Shown here: piece after piece, positions 14,227-22,565 of the stretch | Layout of the letters: every line of letters begins with the position of its first letter | Numbering within the stretch: position 1 is the stretch's first letter | Source of the DNA: a bacterium | GTDB lineage: Bacteria; 4484-113; JAFGCY01 | Reading direction: 5' to 3' | DNA: 33,927 nucleotides | NCBI GenBank assembly: GCA_016932385.1 | Contig: JAFGCY010000109.1 | Coordinates: 1 to 33,927 of the forward strand | Notes under the pieces: generated by a model | Told to the model about the DNA's origin: nothing | Databases searched by the model: none | The model's input: only the letters and a program-made list of their open reading frames with translations | Program-made: the position numbers and the translations under genes

Positions 14227-15009
14227 ATGCAACGGCGCAGTGAAACATGGGATTCGTTGTGGGCGCAGTTGTTGCGGATCGATTTTTTCGCCGGCAAGTG
14301 GGAGATGTACCGCAAAGTCGCCGATTCCCGGGCGGAGTGGCTGGAGAAAACGTTCCAGCTGGATAAGCAAAAGCCGGTGCTCAGTTGCGCCTGCGGCGAG
14401 GGAGGGATCGAACTGGCCCTGGCCCGTCGCGGTTTCAACGTGACGGGAATCGACATCTGTCCTGCGTTTATCCACTTCGCGCGCGAGCAGGCCAGCACCG
14501 AGCAGTTGGCTTCGGCGTCATTCCTGACCGCCGACCTGCGCGGGGCCAACCCCCTGCCCGATGGCTTCGGCGCCGTGTTCTGCTTCGATACGCTCGGCCT
14601 GCTGTCGGACGAGGAAGAGCAGAAACTGGTCCGGAAAATGGCCAGCGCCCTGCTGCCGGGGGGATTGCTGCTGGTCGATTGCCCGTTGCGTGAAGCCCAA
14701 GCGCCGGCCCGGACCTGGTGGGAGCAGAACGACGGTTATGTGCTGATGGATACCCGCTGGGACAAGGACGCGGGCGTTCAGTATATCGACCCCATTTATA
14801 TTACTGCCGCAGGCGAGTTCGTCGAATTGCGCGATCCCTACGACCAGACCCGCGAAGAGCACACCGGAGTGATCCGCTATCTATATACGCAGCAGGAACT
14901 GGCGCGGATCATGCAACCGGCGGGACTGCACGCGCAGGCCGTGCCGCACCAACGCAAGGGCTATTTCATGCTCGCCGCCCGGCGGGGCGGTCCCGTTTCG
15001 CAGATCTAG
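14227..15009 (+). CDS. SAM-dependent class I methyltransferase
   Basis: 260 residues from ATG 14227, with AGGAGG at 14212-14217 and a 9-nt spacer; the upstream extension of the frame is rejected for that reason. Motif I is VLSCACGEGG (51-60), where the usual Asp is replaced by Ser, followed by GIDICPA with the acidic residue that binds the ribose of SAM. FLTADL and the FCFDTLGLL strand complete the Rossmann core. The C-terminal half (IDPIYI, EEHTGVIRYLY) resembles methyltransferases with a small cap. The substrate is unknown. It is divergent from the GlmL pair and lies upstream of the GAPDH gene, which has its own candidate -10 box. Confidence 0.8.
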   Translation: MQRRSETWDSLWAQLLRIDFFAGKWEMYRKVADSRAEWLEKTFQLDKQKPVLSCACGEGGIELALARRGFNVTGIDICPAFIHFAREQASTEQLASASFLTADLRGANPLPDGFGAVFCFDTLGLLSDEEEQKLVRKMASALLPGGLLLVDCPLREAQAPARTWWEQNDGYVLMDTRWDKDAGVQYIDPIYITAAGEFVELRDPYDQTREEHTGVIRYLYTQQELARIMQPAGLHAQAVPHQRKGYFMLAARRGGPVSQI

Positions 15010-15065
15010 CCGGCGACGCTGAAACACCAGTCCAATCGGCCGGGTATCATCACCGGTGGCTGAAG

Positions 15066-15071
15066 TATAAT
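15066..15071 (+). promoter_or_regulatory. Candidate -10 box for gap
   Basis: A perfect TATAAT at 15066-15071 lies about 50 nt before the ATG of the GAPDH gene. There is no good -35 hexamer at the expected distance, so the call rests on the -10 box and its placement in a 112-bp spacer. Confidence 0.4.
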
Positions 15072-15121
15072 TGTTGAACACTTTCTGCGAATATTAAGTA
15101 TTAACCGCGAGGGAGGCTCAG

Positions 15122-16132
15122 ATGGCTAAGATCAGGCTGGGAATCAACGGCTTCGGCAGAATCGGACGGCAAGTGGCGCGGATCGCCTCGTCAAGCGACG
15201 AGATCGATCTCGTCGCCTTCAACGACCTCTGCGATGCCAAGACCAATGCGCACCTGTTTAAGTACGACAGCACCTACGGTCGATTTAACGGGACGATCGA
15301 GCTCAAGGGTGACGAGTTCATCATCAACGGCGATGCGGTCAAGCTGCTTTCCATCAAGGACCCCGCGGAACTGCCCTGGGGCGACCTGGGCGTCGATTTC
15401 GTCCTGGAAAGCACCGGCGTGTTCAGGACGGTCGAAACCTGCAACAAGCACCTGGAAGCGGGCGCCAAGCAGGTGTTGCTGTCCGCGCCGGCGAAAGGGG
15501 AGATGCCCACGTACGTCATGGGCGTCAACCACCTGAACTGGGCCGCCGACGGCAAGCCCAAGATCATCAGCAACGCCAGCTGTACGACGAACTGCCTGGC
15601 CCCGGTGGCCAAGGTGCTTAACGACAACTACACGATCAAGCGCGGGCTGATGAACACGATCCATGCCTACACAAATGACCAGCGGATCCTGGACCAGCTG
15701 CACAGCGACCTGCGCCGGGCCCGGAGCGCCGCGGTCAACATCATTCCGACGACGACCGGTGCCGCCAAGGCGGTGGGTCTGGTGATTCCGGACCTGAAGG
15801 GCAAGGTGGACGGGTTCGCGACGCGCGTGCCGACGGTGACCGGCAGTATGGTGGATCTGACGGTGGAGGTGGAGAAGCCGACCACCGCCGAGGATATCAA
15901 TGCCAAGCTGCGCGCGGCGGCCAACGGCGAGCTGAAGGGCATCCTGTATGCCACCGACGATCCGATCGTGAGTACGGACATCGTCGGCGACAGCCACTCC
16001 AGCATCGCTGACCTGGATATGACCAAGGTGATCGACGGCACCTTCATCAAGACGATCAGTTGGTACGACAACGAGTGGGGCTATTCCAGCCGTTGCGTGG
16101 ACTTCTTCAAGTTCCTCGCCGGACAGGAGTAG
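15122..16132 (+). CDS. gap: Type I glyceraldehyde-3-phosphate dehydrogenase
   Basis: 336 residues, the standard length. It oxidises and phosphorylates glyceraldehyde 3-phosphate with NAD+ in glycolysis, or runs in reverse in gluconeogenesis. GINGFGRIG (7-15) binds the dinucleotide. FNDL (33-36) has the Asp expected for NAD+ preference. The catalytic Cys154 lies in SNASCTTNC, and His181 (NTIHAYT) is the general base. The C-terminal SWYDNEWGYS signature is intact. GGGAGG at 15111-15116 precedes the ATG by 5 nt. No phosphoglycerate kinase or triose-phosphate isomerase gene follows; the next gene is an unrelated reductase. Confidence 0.97.
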   Translation: MAKIRLGINGFGRIGRQVARIASSSDEIDLVAFNDLCDAKTNAHLFKYDSTYGRFNGTIELKGDEFIINGDAVKLLSIKDPAELPWGDLGVDFVLESTGVFRTVETCNKHLEAGAKQVLLSAPAKGEMPTYVMGVNHLNWAADGKPKIISNASCTTNCLAPVAKVLNDNYTIKRGLMNTIHAYTNDQRILDQLHSDLRRARSAAVNIIPTTTGAAKAVGLVIPDLKGKVDGFATRVPTVTGSMVDLTVEVEKPTTAEDINAKLRAAANGELKGILYATDDPIVSTDIVGDSHSSIADLDMTKVIDGTFIKTISWYDNEWGYSSRCVDFFKFLAGQE

Positions 16133-16182
16133 CACTACGCGACGGATTAACTTGACCGGGCTGATTGCCCCGGCAGCCTGCC

Positions 16183-17040
16183 ATGCCTAAAGCACTGATC
16201 ACGGGCAGCGGAATGGTGGCCTGTGCCTTGCAAGCGCAGGCATCGGCGCACGGGTATGCGGCCGTGTTGCTGCCGCGGTCGCGGCTGGACGTTACCGATG
16301 CGGATGGAGTGCGTGAGCTGATCGCCGCGGAGCAGCCGGAGTTGGTTCTGCATACCGCGGCGCTGACCAGGGTCAATTACTGCCAGGAGCATCCCGACGA
16401 GGCTTACGCGGTGAACCGCGACGGAACCGCCAATGTGGTCGCCGCCGCGCGGTTGAGCGGTGCGGCGCTGGTCTATTTCTCCACGGATTATGTATTCAAC
16501 GGGGACAACGACCGGCCGTGGCTGGAGTCCGATCCGCCGGCGCCTTTGAATACCTATGGCGCCAGCAAGTTGGCCGGAGAGCAGCACGTCGTGGAGTATG
16601 AGCGCGGTTACATCGTGCGGACCAGCGGCGTGTTCGGATCACGGGCGCCGGAACCGGAACGCAACTTCTTCCAGGCGATCGCCGCCAGGCTACGGGCTGA
16701 CGAAACCGCAAGCATTGATGTCGTATGCGACCAGTTCACCGCGATCACCTACGCGCAACATTTAGCGGAAATGGTCTATGCCGTTCTGGCCTCGCCACCC
16801 GCCCGTTGCCTGCACCTTACATCCGCCGGCAGTGACCACTGGGCCGGCTGGGCTCACCTGGCCGCCGGTATCCTGGGCGCCGATCCCGCGCGGATTCGCG
16901 ACATCGCCACGCCGCTGCCGGAATCCACGCCGCGCCCGCGAAACAGCGTGTTGGGTTCTGCATACAAAGGGATGGAACAGCTGATTGCCGCGCATCCGGC
17001 TCGGCAGGGACTGGCCGACTACCTGGCACCGGTCCCCTAA
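16183..17040 (+). CDS. NAD(P)-dependent sugar reductase, RmlD-like SDR family
   Basis: 285 residues from ATG 16183; a TTG six codons upstream is possible, and neither start has a ribosome binding site. Extended-SDR features are FSTDYVFNG (99-107), the catalytic YGASK (Y125, K129) and the RTSGVFG strand, all typical of dTDP-4-dehydrorhamnose reductases and related sugar-nucleotide enzymes. The glycine motif is shortened and atypical (ITGSGMVACAL), so cofactor binding may differ. There are no rmlA, rmlB or rmlC genes beside it, so a role in rhamnose synthesis is unproven. It starts 50 nt after gap and may be transcribed with it. Confidence 0.8.
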   Translation: MPKALITGSGMVACALQAQASAHGYAAVLLPRSRLDVTDADGVRELIAAEQPELVLHTAALTRVNYCQEHPDEAYAVNRDGTANVVAAARLSGAALVYFSTDYVFNGDNDRPWLESDPPAPLNTYGASKLAGEQHVVEYERGYIVRTSGVFGSRAPEPERNFFQAIAARLRADETASIDVVCDQFTAITYAQHLAEMVYAVLASPPARCLHLTSAGSDHWAGWAHLAAGILGADPARIRDIATPLPESTPRPRNSVLGSAYKGMEQLIAAHPARQGLADYLAPVP

Positions 17041-17042
17041 CT

Positions 17043-17066
17043 GGTACCCTTAATTTTAAGGTTACC
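17043..17066. promoter_or_regulatory. 24-bp imperfect palindrome just after the RmlD-like gene
   Basis: The arms 17043-17053 and 17056-17066 match at 10 of 11 positions around a central TT (GGTA.CCTTAA against TTAAGG.TACC). It starts 3 nt after the stop codon. The loop is too small for a good RNA hairpin, so an operator or a cruciform-type site is as likely as a terminator. A tandem pair of GTTACCTG overlaps its right end. Confidence 0.35.
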
Positions 17067-17287
17067 TGGTTACCTGAAACTGGGCCTAACCGGGGTAGAA
17101 TTCTAGTGAGGGAAGTGCTGAGCTAAGGGGAGACCCGCGGCCGGCGCGTATCCTGGCGTTAACAACGGGCGCGCAGAATAATCACATGCAGAATACTGCA
17201 TGCCAAGGCGGGAGTTGCCGAACATCGCGGAATACGCTGATGAGCAATCAACAGACAGGCGGACGGCGATTGGGAAACCGGTCTTCC

Positions 17288-17316
17288 TTGACAGTATTCC
17301 CATTACGTTCGATAAT
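17288..17316 (+). promoter_or_regulatory. Sigma-70-type promoter for the PLD-like/NHL lipoprotein pair
   Basis: TTGACA at 17288-17293, a 17-nt spacer and GATAAT at 17311-17316. The predicted start near 17323 gives a leader of about 37 nt before ATG 17360. Confidence 0.7.
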
Positions 17317-17359
17317 TACCCCTTATTACATAACGAGGTTTGCCTCAACGGAGGGTCTG

Positions 17360-19054
17360 ATGTCACGCACGCACAACTTGCTGCTGTGGGCAGCTGCGCT
17401 GAGTTTGGCGCTATTCTTGACGGGTTGTGGAGGTGGAGGCGATGACGAGCTAACCACAACCGGACGCGATAATCCGCTCCCCGAGCAGCTGGTTCCGGAA
17501 ATCCAGGTGCAGGTGGTGGATCACCTTTATCGTGTAAACGGTTTGACGGACGATGTGCTCGACAACGATCCGATCTTCTCGATCATCAGTTCAGCCACAT
17601 CCAGCTTGGATATTGCCGTAACCCGCATCAACCGGCAGGAAGTAGTGGAAGCGCTCCTCAACGAAGCGAATTCCGGAACGCAGATCCGCATTGTGACGGA
17701 GAGGGCGTATTACGAGGATCCGAGCTATACGCCGTTCTACAGCCAGCTCGAGGATATTACGCGGAACAGCGGCAACATTGATATCCAGACCGATGATGAT
17801 GACCTGCCGCGCGTGATGCACTCCCGTTTCCTGATCATCGACAACGCGCGGGTGGTGACTGGCTCGTACAACTGGGAAACGGTCAATTGCGAGAAGACGT
17901 TCGGTGATGTGATCACGATCCTGAACACTTCCGTAGCTGCCGCTTTCGCCAATCAGTTCAACCAGATGTTTGTCGAAGGCAATTTTGGCGTCAACAAGCG
18001 GAACGATACGCAGCACGATTTCCGCGTCGGCGCGGGCAATGGCCATCTGGAAGTCTATTTCGGACCGACGGACCAGCCGCGTGAGTTGATTCTTGACGAG
18101 ATCAACCAGAGTGCGACCGTGATCACGGCGATCCAGCAGTTCAAGGATGTCAGCCTGGCCAACAGCCTGTTGGGTTGGGCCCAGTCCAGCGCCAACCACC
18201 AGCTGGTGGCGTTGATCAACAACTTCGGAGCGCTGGGCGACGCGGCTGACAATGCTGTTTACGATGCCCTGCTTTCGATCGTAGATGGCAGTGATTGGGA
18301 CGGCGGTGCGGTGTATATCAATGACAACATCGACTTCACCGGAACCTTCAACGGCTACAACATCATGAACCACAAACTGATGTTCTGCGACCACGCTTAT
18401 TCCGACCTGACGCCGGCGATGATTTTCACAACGGGCAACTACTCGGAGCTCGGTTTGACCCAGAACGATGAGGTGATGCTCGTGTTCCGCCAGGCTCCGT
18501 TGGTGAACAAGTACTGGCGCGGCATCTCCCCGACCACCACGCTGCCGCCCGATTCGATTGAGAAGCCCGGTGACTACCAGGAGTTTGACCAGCTGTTTGC
18601 GATGTGGCCGTACTTGTCTTCGGCGAATGCCGAGTTGTTCCGCGGGTTCGGGGATGTGCCGTGCGGCATCGTCTATGGTGAGGCTGACAATTACCGGCCG
18701 ACCGTGACGATCACCACCGATTCCAACGAACTGGAAGACGTCAACATCGACCTGACCTTCGAGGTTGAGGGCACGCTGTTCTTTGACGGCACAGCCTACG
18801 GTCCGCTCGTACCCGCTTTCGAAGATGACATTTTCGAAGAGAGCGAGTTGATTAATCCCGACCATCGGTACATGCTGATCGTTCCGGCCGGCGAAGTGCT
18901 GCTGCGGACGATCGTAACTGGCGCTGACGGTGAATACACAGCCCTGTTCCAGCCGGATGAAGTGATCTTCGATATCGGTCCGGGCGGTGTCAGGCGCCAG
19001 GATGTCAAGATTAACCAGGCCTCAACAGAAAGCGCCGACACAGGCAGTGCGTAA
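17360..19054 (+). CDS. Lipoprotein with phospholipase-D-like domains (altered HKD motifs)
   Basis: 564 residues from ATG 17360, with GAGG 5 nt upstream. The signal ends FLTGC (lipidated Cys23) followed by GGGG. Two halves have the PLD fold: LDIAVTRI...HSRFLIIDNARVVTGSYNW, and NHKLMFCDHA...FTTGNYSELGL. In PLD enzymes each half supplies HxKxxxxD. Here the first reads H154-S-R156 to D161, with Arg instead of Lys, and the second N337-H-K339 to D344, with Asn instead of His. Catalysis may be lost or changed. The C-terminal 150 residues are beta-rich (VTITTDSNELED, VNIDLTFEVEG). It is probably anchored outside the cytoplasmic membrane. The next lipoprotein gene starts 67 nt downstream and is probably co-transcribed. 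Confidence 0.8.
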   Translation: MSRTHNLLLWAAALSLALFLTGCGGGGDDELTTTGRDNPLPEQLVPEIQVQVVDHLYRVNGLTDDVLDNDPIFSIISSATSSLDIAVTRINRQEVVEALLNEANSGTQIRIVTERAYYEDPSYTPFYSQLEDITRNSGNIDIQTDDDDLPRVMHSRFLIIDNARVVTGSYNWETVNCEKTFGDVITILNTSVAAAFANQFNQMFVEGNFGVNKRNDTQHDFRVGAGNGHLEVYFGPTDQPRELILDEINQSATVITAIQQFKDVSLANSLLGWAQSSANHQLVALINNFGALGDAADNAVYDALLSIVDGSDWDGGAVYINDNIDFTGTFNGYNIMNHKLMFCDHAYSDLTPAMIFTTGNYSELGLTQNDEVMLVFRQAPLVNKYWRGISPTTTLPPDSIEKPGDYQEFDQLFAMWPYLSSANAELFRGFGDVPCGIVYGEADNYRPTVTITTDSNELEDVNIDLTFEVEGTLFFDGTAYGPLVPAFEDDIFEESELINPDHRYMLIVPAGEVLLRTIVTGADGEYTALFQPDEVIFDIGPGGVRRQDVKINQASTESADTGSA

Positions 19055-19121
19055 TCGCAGATTAGACATTTAAGGAGCGGTTGAGAGAGCTCGCATTGTA
19101 GTCTTGAAAAGGAATGGCGAT

Positions 19122-20987
19122 ATGAAAATCAGAAATTTGGGATGGTTACTTCTCTTCGTGATGCTGGCAACGATGGTTCTGTTCGCCAGTTGTGGCGGAG
19201 GTGATGATGACGTCACCACATTTGACGGCCTGGATGAGGGCGATGATCGCGATGGTGGCGACGAGAGTGATGCCAATCCGATCGGCGTCCCGATTGGCGC
19301 CTTCACCGTAGCGGGAGGCTTCGGCGACCTGCGCGGCGTGGCGGTTTCTCAGGAATACGTCTATGTCGCCGACAGCACGACGCTGTACGCCTTCGATAAG
19401 AACGGCAACTTCGTCAATGCCGTCGCTGCGCCGGCGACGATCCAGGCGGTGGCGGTCTTCCCGCCGGCGACCGAAATGGACCTGCCCGTGGAGGAAGGTT
19501 ACTTCTACGGCGGGTTCCCGGTCATCGCACACGATCCGATTGGCGGTGTCGGCTATCTTCGGATCTACGGTCCGAACCTGGATACCATGACCACCCGTGA
19601 GGATATCTCGCATCCCGATGCCCCGAAATACATCACCTTGCCGGCCGGCCAGGTGATTCCGCCATTGTCATCCGGCTGCTGGGCACAGGTAAACAATGTT
19701 TATGACATGGACATCGACCGGTTCGGCTCGATCCTGGTGACGGTCGACCTAGATGTCGTCTGTACCGATCCCGTGCCGGACTTCCCGCGTTCACTGCAGA
19801 TCTTGAACCGGTTTAATAATTTCGAGATCGAATACGCCGGACCGCGCTACTGCGATCCGATTGAGTTCCCGGTGCCGGAGGCACTGCCTTGCTTCCATCG
19901 GGCGCACGGCTGGGCCAATGGTGACATGGGTACGCTGGGTATCGACACATACTTCCCGCTCAATCGCACCGATGTGCGTTACACCTGGTACACCGGGCAC
20001 TTCAACCTGCTGCGTGACTTCGTGGGCGTGACCTGGGTTGAGCTGGATCCGTTCACCGATCCGCCGTCATACACAACCGGCGCGCCGATCAGCAATTCCT
20101 TCGGTTACACACGGGTTATCGGCGAAACGGTCGGTAATGCGCCTGGGTCATTCAACCAGAACCCGCCTTACAATCCGGATGGCGGCCTGGAGGACCAGGA
20201 CCTGACCAACGGTGGTCCGTCCGGCATGGGCGCCGATCCGTTGTCCGACGAGATCTTCATCTGCGATCCGGGTAACCGTCGCGTCCAGGTCTTCGCTGCG
20301 GACACCGGCGCGTTCGTCCGTCAGATCGGCACGGGAGCCCGCGGTCGTTCCGGCAGCTCCTTCCTGGCTCCGTCCGAAGTGGCGGTCGACCTGGAAGGCA
20401 ATATCTACGTTTGCGACGTGTCCGATCTGCGTGTGATCCGCGCCAGCTATCCGGACCGTTCTTACGGAAACATCGGCGGTACGGTGCGTAACCAGCAGCT
20501 GAACACGCCGCTGGTCAACGCCACGGTTTCGCTGGGTAACGAGCTAGGTACGCTGGCCCTGCGTGGCACCAACATCAATGGTGACTACCTGATCCAGAAC
20601 ATCCTGGTGGGCACGTACTTCATGAATGCCACCAAGTTCGGATTCGACTCGGATACAACCACGGTCCAGGTCCTCTCGGACGAGACCGTCCGCGTGGACT
20701 TCAACCTGAATCCGAACCTGCCGGCGACGGTGGGTGCCTATACCGGTTATATCATCGATGCGGACACCAACCTGTTCCTGGGCGATGTGACGGTGCAGAT
20801 CGTGGGAACAAGCATGGAAACCCAAACCGACGATATCGGCCGGTTCCAGCTGAACAGCATCCTGCCGGGCACTTATCAGGTCGTGTTCTCACGCGAGGAT
20901 TACGTGACGCAGACGCGCGATGTCGAGATCTTCGCCGGCCAGACGACCGACGACCCGCTGATCCAGTTGGCGCCGCTGCCAGACTAA
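19122..20987 (+). CDS. Lipoprotein with NHL-type beta-propeller and two carboxypeptidase-regulatory-like domains
   Basis: 621 residues from ATG 19122, with AAGGA 8 nt upstream; a TTG six codons earlier is less likely. The signal ends LFASC with the lipidated Cys, then an acidic linker (DDDVTTFDGLDEGDDRDG). Propeller blades are seen early (FGDLRGVAVSQEYVYVADS) and late (DEIFICDPGNRRVQVF, SEVAVDLEGNIYVCD), typical of NHL repeats; the middle is less regular. Two Ig-like regulatory domains close the protein (GGTVRNQQLNTPLVNATVSL, and GYIIDADTNLFLGDVTVQI). They resemble domains in the lipoprotein at 8864-10372. A role in surface binding or recognition is likely. A very strong terminator follows. 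Confidence 0.8.
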   Translation: MKIRNLGWLLLFVMLATMVLFASCGGGDDDVTTFDGLDEGDDRDGGDESDANPIGVPIGAFTVAGGFGDLRGVAVSQEYVYVADSTTLYAFDKNGNFVNAVAAPATIQAVAVFPPATEMDLPVEEGYFYGGFPVIAHDPIGGVGYLRIYGPNLDTMTTREDISHPDAPKYITLPAGQVIPPLSSGCWAQVNNVYDMDIDRFGSILVTVDLDVVCTDPVPDFPRSLQILNRFNNFEIEYAGPRYCDPIEFPVPEALPCFHRAHGWANGDMGTLGIDTYFPLNRTDVRYTWYTGHFNLLRDFVGVTWVELDPFTDPPSYTTGAPISNSFGYTRVIGETVGNAPGSFNQNPPYNPDGGLEDQDLTNGGPSGMGADPLSDEIFICDPGNRRVQVFAADTGAFVRQIGTGARGRSGSSFLAPSEVAVDLEGNIYVCDVSDLRVIRASYPDRSYGNIGGTVRNQQLNTPLVNATVSLGNELGTLALRGTNINGDYLIQNILVGTYFMNATKFGFDSDTTTVQVLSDETVRVDFNLNPNLPATVGAYTGYIIDADTNLFLGDVTVQIVGTSMETQTDDIGRFQLNSILPGTYQVVFSREDYVTQTRDVEIFAGQTTDDPLIQLAPLPD

Positions 20988-21006
20988 TCGCCTTTTCGAC
21001 TACAAT

Positions 21007-21035
21007 AAAGCCCCGGACCATGTCCGGGGCTTTTT
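21007..21035 (+). terminator. Intrinsic terminator after the NHL lipoprotein gene
   Basis: A 12-bp perfect stem (21007-21018 with 21022-21033, core GCCCCGGAC/GTCCGGGGC) with a CAT loop runs into a five-T tract (21031-21035). It ends 33 nt before the next start codon. Confidence 0.95.
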
Positions 21036-21067
21036 GCTAGCGGAGGAACTTGAGGGAGAATACCAGC

Positions 21068-21658
21068 ATGGAATTACTCGATATCAAACGTAGCGTCGTC
21101 GTGGTCATCGACCTGCAGGGCAAGCTGATGGACATGATCCACCGCCCGCCCCTGGTCATCGCCGCCACCAACCGCCTGATGCAGCTAGCCGACAATTTCA
21201 AGGTGCCGGTCGTGCTGACGGAGCAATACCCGCAGGGCCTGGGCGTGACCCACCCCGAGGTGCGCAGCGTGTTCGACGGGTTGAGCACGACCACGCGGTA
21301 TGTGGAGAAACTCAGCTTCGGCTGCTGCGGTGAGCCCAAGTTCAACGAAGCGCTGGCTGAAGTGCTGCCGGGCGTACCGCCCACCGAGCGCCAGGTCGTG
21401 ATCGCCGGCATCGAGGCCCAGGTCTGCGTGATGCAGACCGTGATCGAGCTGCTGCGCCGCGGCGAACAGGCGCATGTCTGCTGGGAGTGCGTCAGTGGCC
21501 GGGGCCAGGAGTACGTCAAGCACGCGATCCGGCGGATGTACCAGGCCGGCGCGGTAATTACCAATCACGAGTCGGTCTGCTTCGAATGGTGTCGCGACAG
21601 CCAGCACGAGGGCTTCCGCGGCATGAACCGCATTCTGCGCGAGGGGCAGCTCAACTAG
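21068..21658 (+). CDS. Isochorismatase-like cysteine hydrolase
   Basis: 196 residues from ATG 21068 (GGGAG about 10 nt upstream). It has the isochorismatase-like alpha/beta fold with the expected catalytic triad: D15 (VVVIDLQGKL), K81 (VEKLSFGCC) and the nucleophile C120 (IAGIEAQVCVMQT). The pattern LTEQYPQGLG and the FGCCGEPKF segment resemble the YcaC-type subgroup, whose substrates are mostly unknown, rather than true isochorismatase or nicotinamidase. It is cytoplasmic. The strong terminator at 21007-21035 separates it from the lipoprotein gene, leaving little room for a promoter, so some read-through or a hidden promoter (TACAAT at 21001-21006) is needed. The pseudouridine synthase gene starts 24 nt after its stop. 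Confidence 0.9.
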   Translation: MELLDIKRSVVVVIDLQGKLMDMIHRPPLVIAATNRLMQLADNFKVPVVLTEQYPQGLGVTHPEVRSVFDGLSTTTRYVEKLSFGCCGEPKFNEALAEVLPGVPPTERQVVIAGIEAQVCVMQTVIELLRRGEQAHVCWECVSGRGQEYVKHAIRRMYQAGAVITNHESVCFEWCRDSQHEGFRGMNRILREGQLN

Positions 21659-21682
21659 CCGCGCTCAGCGGCCGAGCCAGCC

Positions 21683-22408
21683 ATGTCAGACATGCGGATC
21701 AACCGCGCCTTGGCCGCCGCGGGAGTGGCCAGCCGCCGGACGGCGGAGGAATACATTCGCGCCGGGCGCGTGCGGCTGAACGGCGCGGTTGTCAGCGATC
21801 TGGCGACCCGGGTCGATCCGCGGCGCGATGAACTGATGCTGGATGGCCGCGTGGTGAAAATCTCCCTGGACTACGTCTATTTCATCTACAACAAGCCGCG
21901 CGGCCAGGTCAGCACGATGACCGATGAGCGCGGGCGGCCCTGCGTCGGCGACGTCTGCCGCGATCTGCCGGGCCAGCCGCGGCTGGTGGGCCGCCTGGAC
22001 CGCGCCAGCGAGGGGCTGATGCTGCTGACCACCGACGGCGAGTTGGCCAACCGGCTGACCCATCCGCGTTACGGCGTGAAGAAGGCCTACCAGGTCGCCG
22101 TGCAGCCCGTCCTGACCACCGCCGCCGCCGGCCGGCTGGTGCAGGGGGTTGAACTCGAGGACGGGCCCGCGGCCTTGGAGTCTATCACGCTGCTGGAAGC
22201 CAGCCGCCAGGGCTCGCTGGTGGAGGTCGTGATCAGCGAGGGGCGCAACCGGCTGATCCGGCGGTGCTTCGCGGCCATTCATTACGAAGTACGCAAGCTC
22301 AAGCGCGTGCGGTTGGGCACGCTGCAGCTGGGGCGGCTGAAAACTGGGCAGACCCGGCCACTCAACGGCCGGGAGGTCGCCGATCTCAAACAGCTGGTCA
22401 AACTGTAG
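21683..22408 (+). CDS. Ribosomal small/large subunit pseudouridine synthase, RsuA/RluB/RluE/RluF family
   Basis: 241 residues. An N-terminal S4 RNA-binding domain (MRINRALAAAGVASRRTAEEYI, shown for residues 4-25 in shortened form here) precedes the catalytic domain. The family converts uridine to pseudouridine in rRNA using the Asp in GRLDRASEGLMLL (D106). YNKPRG at 69-74 and EGRNRLIRR near the C-terminus are standard motifs. RluB-like substrate choice (23S U2605) is plausible but cannot be told from RsuA-like use by eye. Start ATG 21683 or 21692 lacks a clear ribosome binding site; coupling with the hydrolase gene 24 nt upstream would explain that. The transcript converges on the small membrane-protein gene. 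Confidence 0.92.
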   Translation: MSDMRINRALAAAGVASRRTAEEYIRAGRVRLNGAVVSDLATRVDPRRDELMLDGRVVKISLDYVYFIYNKPRGQVSTMTDERGRPCVGDVCRDLPGQPRLVGRLDRASEGLMLLTTDGELANRLTHPRYGVKKAYQVAVQPVLTTAAAGRLVQGVELEDGPAALESITLLEASRQGSLVEVVISEGRNRLIRRCFAAIHYEVRKLKRVRLGTLQLGRLKTGQTRPLNGREVADLKQLVKL

Positions 22409-22423
22409 CCGCCACTATCCCCC

Positions 22424-22455
22424 AAAAATAAACCCCGGGCTCCGGACCCAGGGTT
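22424..22455 (-). terminator. Intrinsic terminator for the minus-strand small membrane-protein gene
   Basis: AACCCCGGG 22431-22439 and CCCAGGGTT 22447-22455 form a 9-bp stem with a 7-nt loop. The one plus-strand C.A mismatch becomes a G.U pair in minus-strand RNA. Downstream on the minus strand comes TTATTTTT-like sequence (plus-strand A tract 22424-22430), so it is oriented to stop transcription from 22934. Confidence 0.7.
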
Positions 22456-22565
22456 GGCGTTGTGGTCGACCAAACCACATACGCAGTTTTGGCGAGTGGC
22501 TCCCGCCATACACTAGGACGTCATTGGGTAACGATGGTTACAGCCCGCGCAGCAAAGCCGCCAAA

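Larger units (their letters stand above)
17041..17359. other. 319-bp intergenic region before the PLD-like lipoprotein gene
   Basis: It holds a near-perfect 24-bp palindrome at 17043-17066, a tandem octamer GTTACCTG at 17061-17076 and a strong promoter at 17288-17316. An open frame continues upstream of ATG 17360 through part of this region, but its translation is not protein-like, contains no signal peptide and includes the promoter. Nothing else is seen. Confidence 0.6.

Noticed and set aside
14468-14476. DnaA-box-like TTATCCACT
   Set aside because: A single 8/9 match inside the methyltransferase coding sequence; expected by chance.
14139-14549. N-terminal extension of the GlmL partner gene
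   Set aside because: It overlaps the divergent methyltransferase gene, and its sequence is low-quality (Ser/Arg/Cys-rich). ATG 14138 gives a compact protein.
17186-17359. Longer N-terminus for the PLD-like lipoprotein
   Set aside because: It would include the TTGACA-GATAAT promoter and bury the lipoprotein signal; ATG 17360 has GAGG 5 nt upstream.
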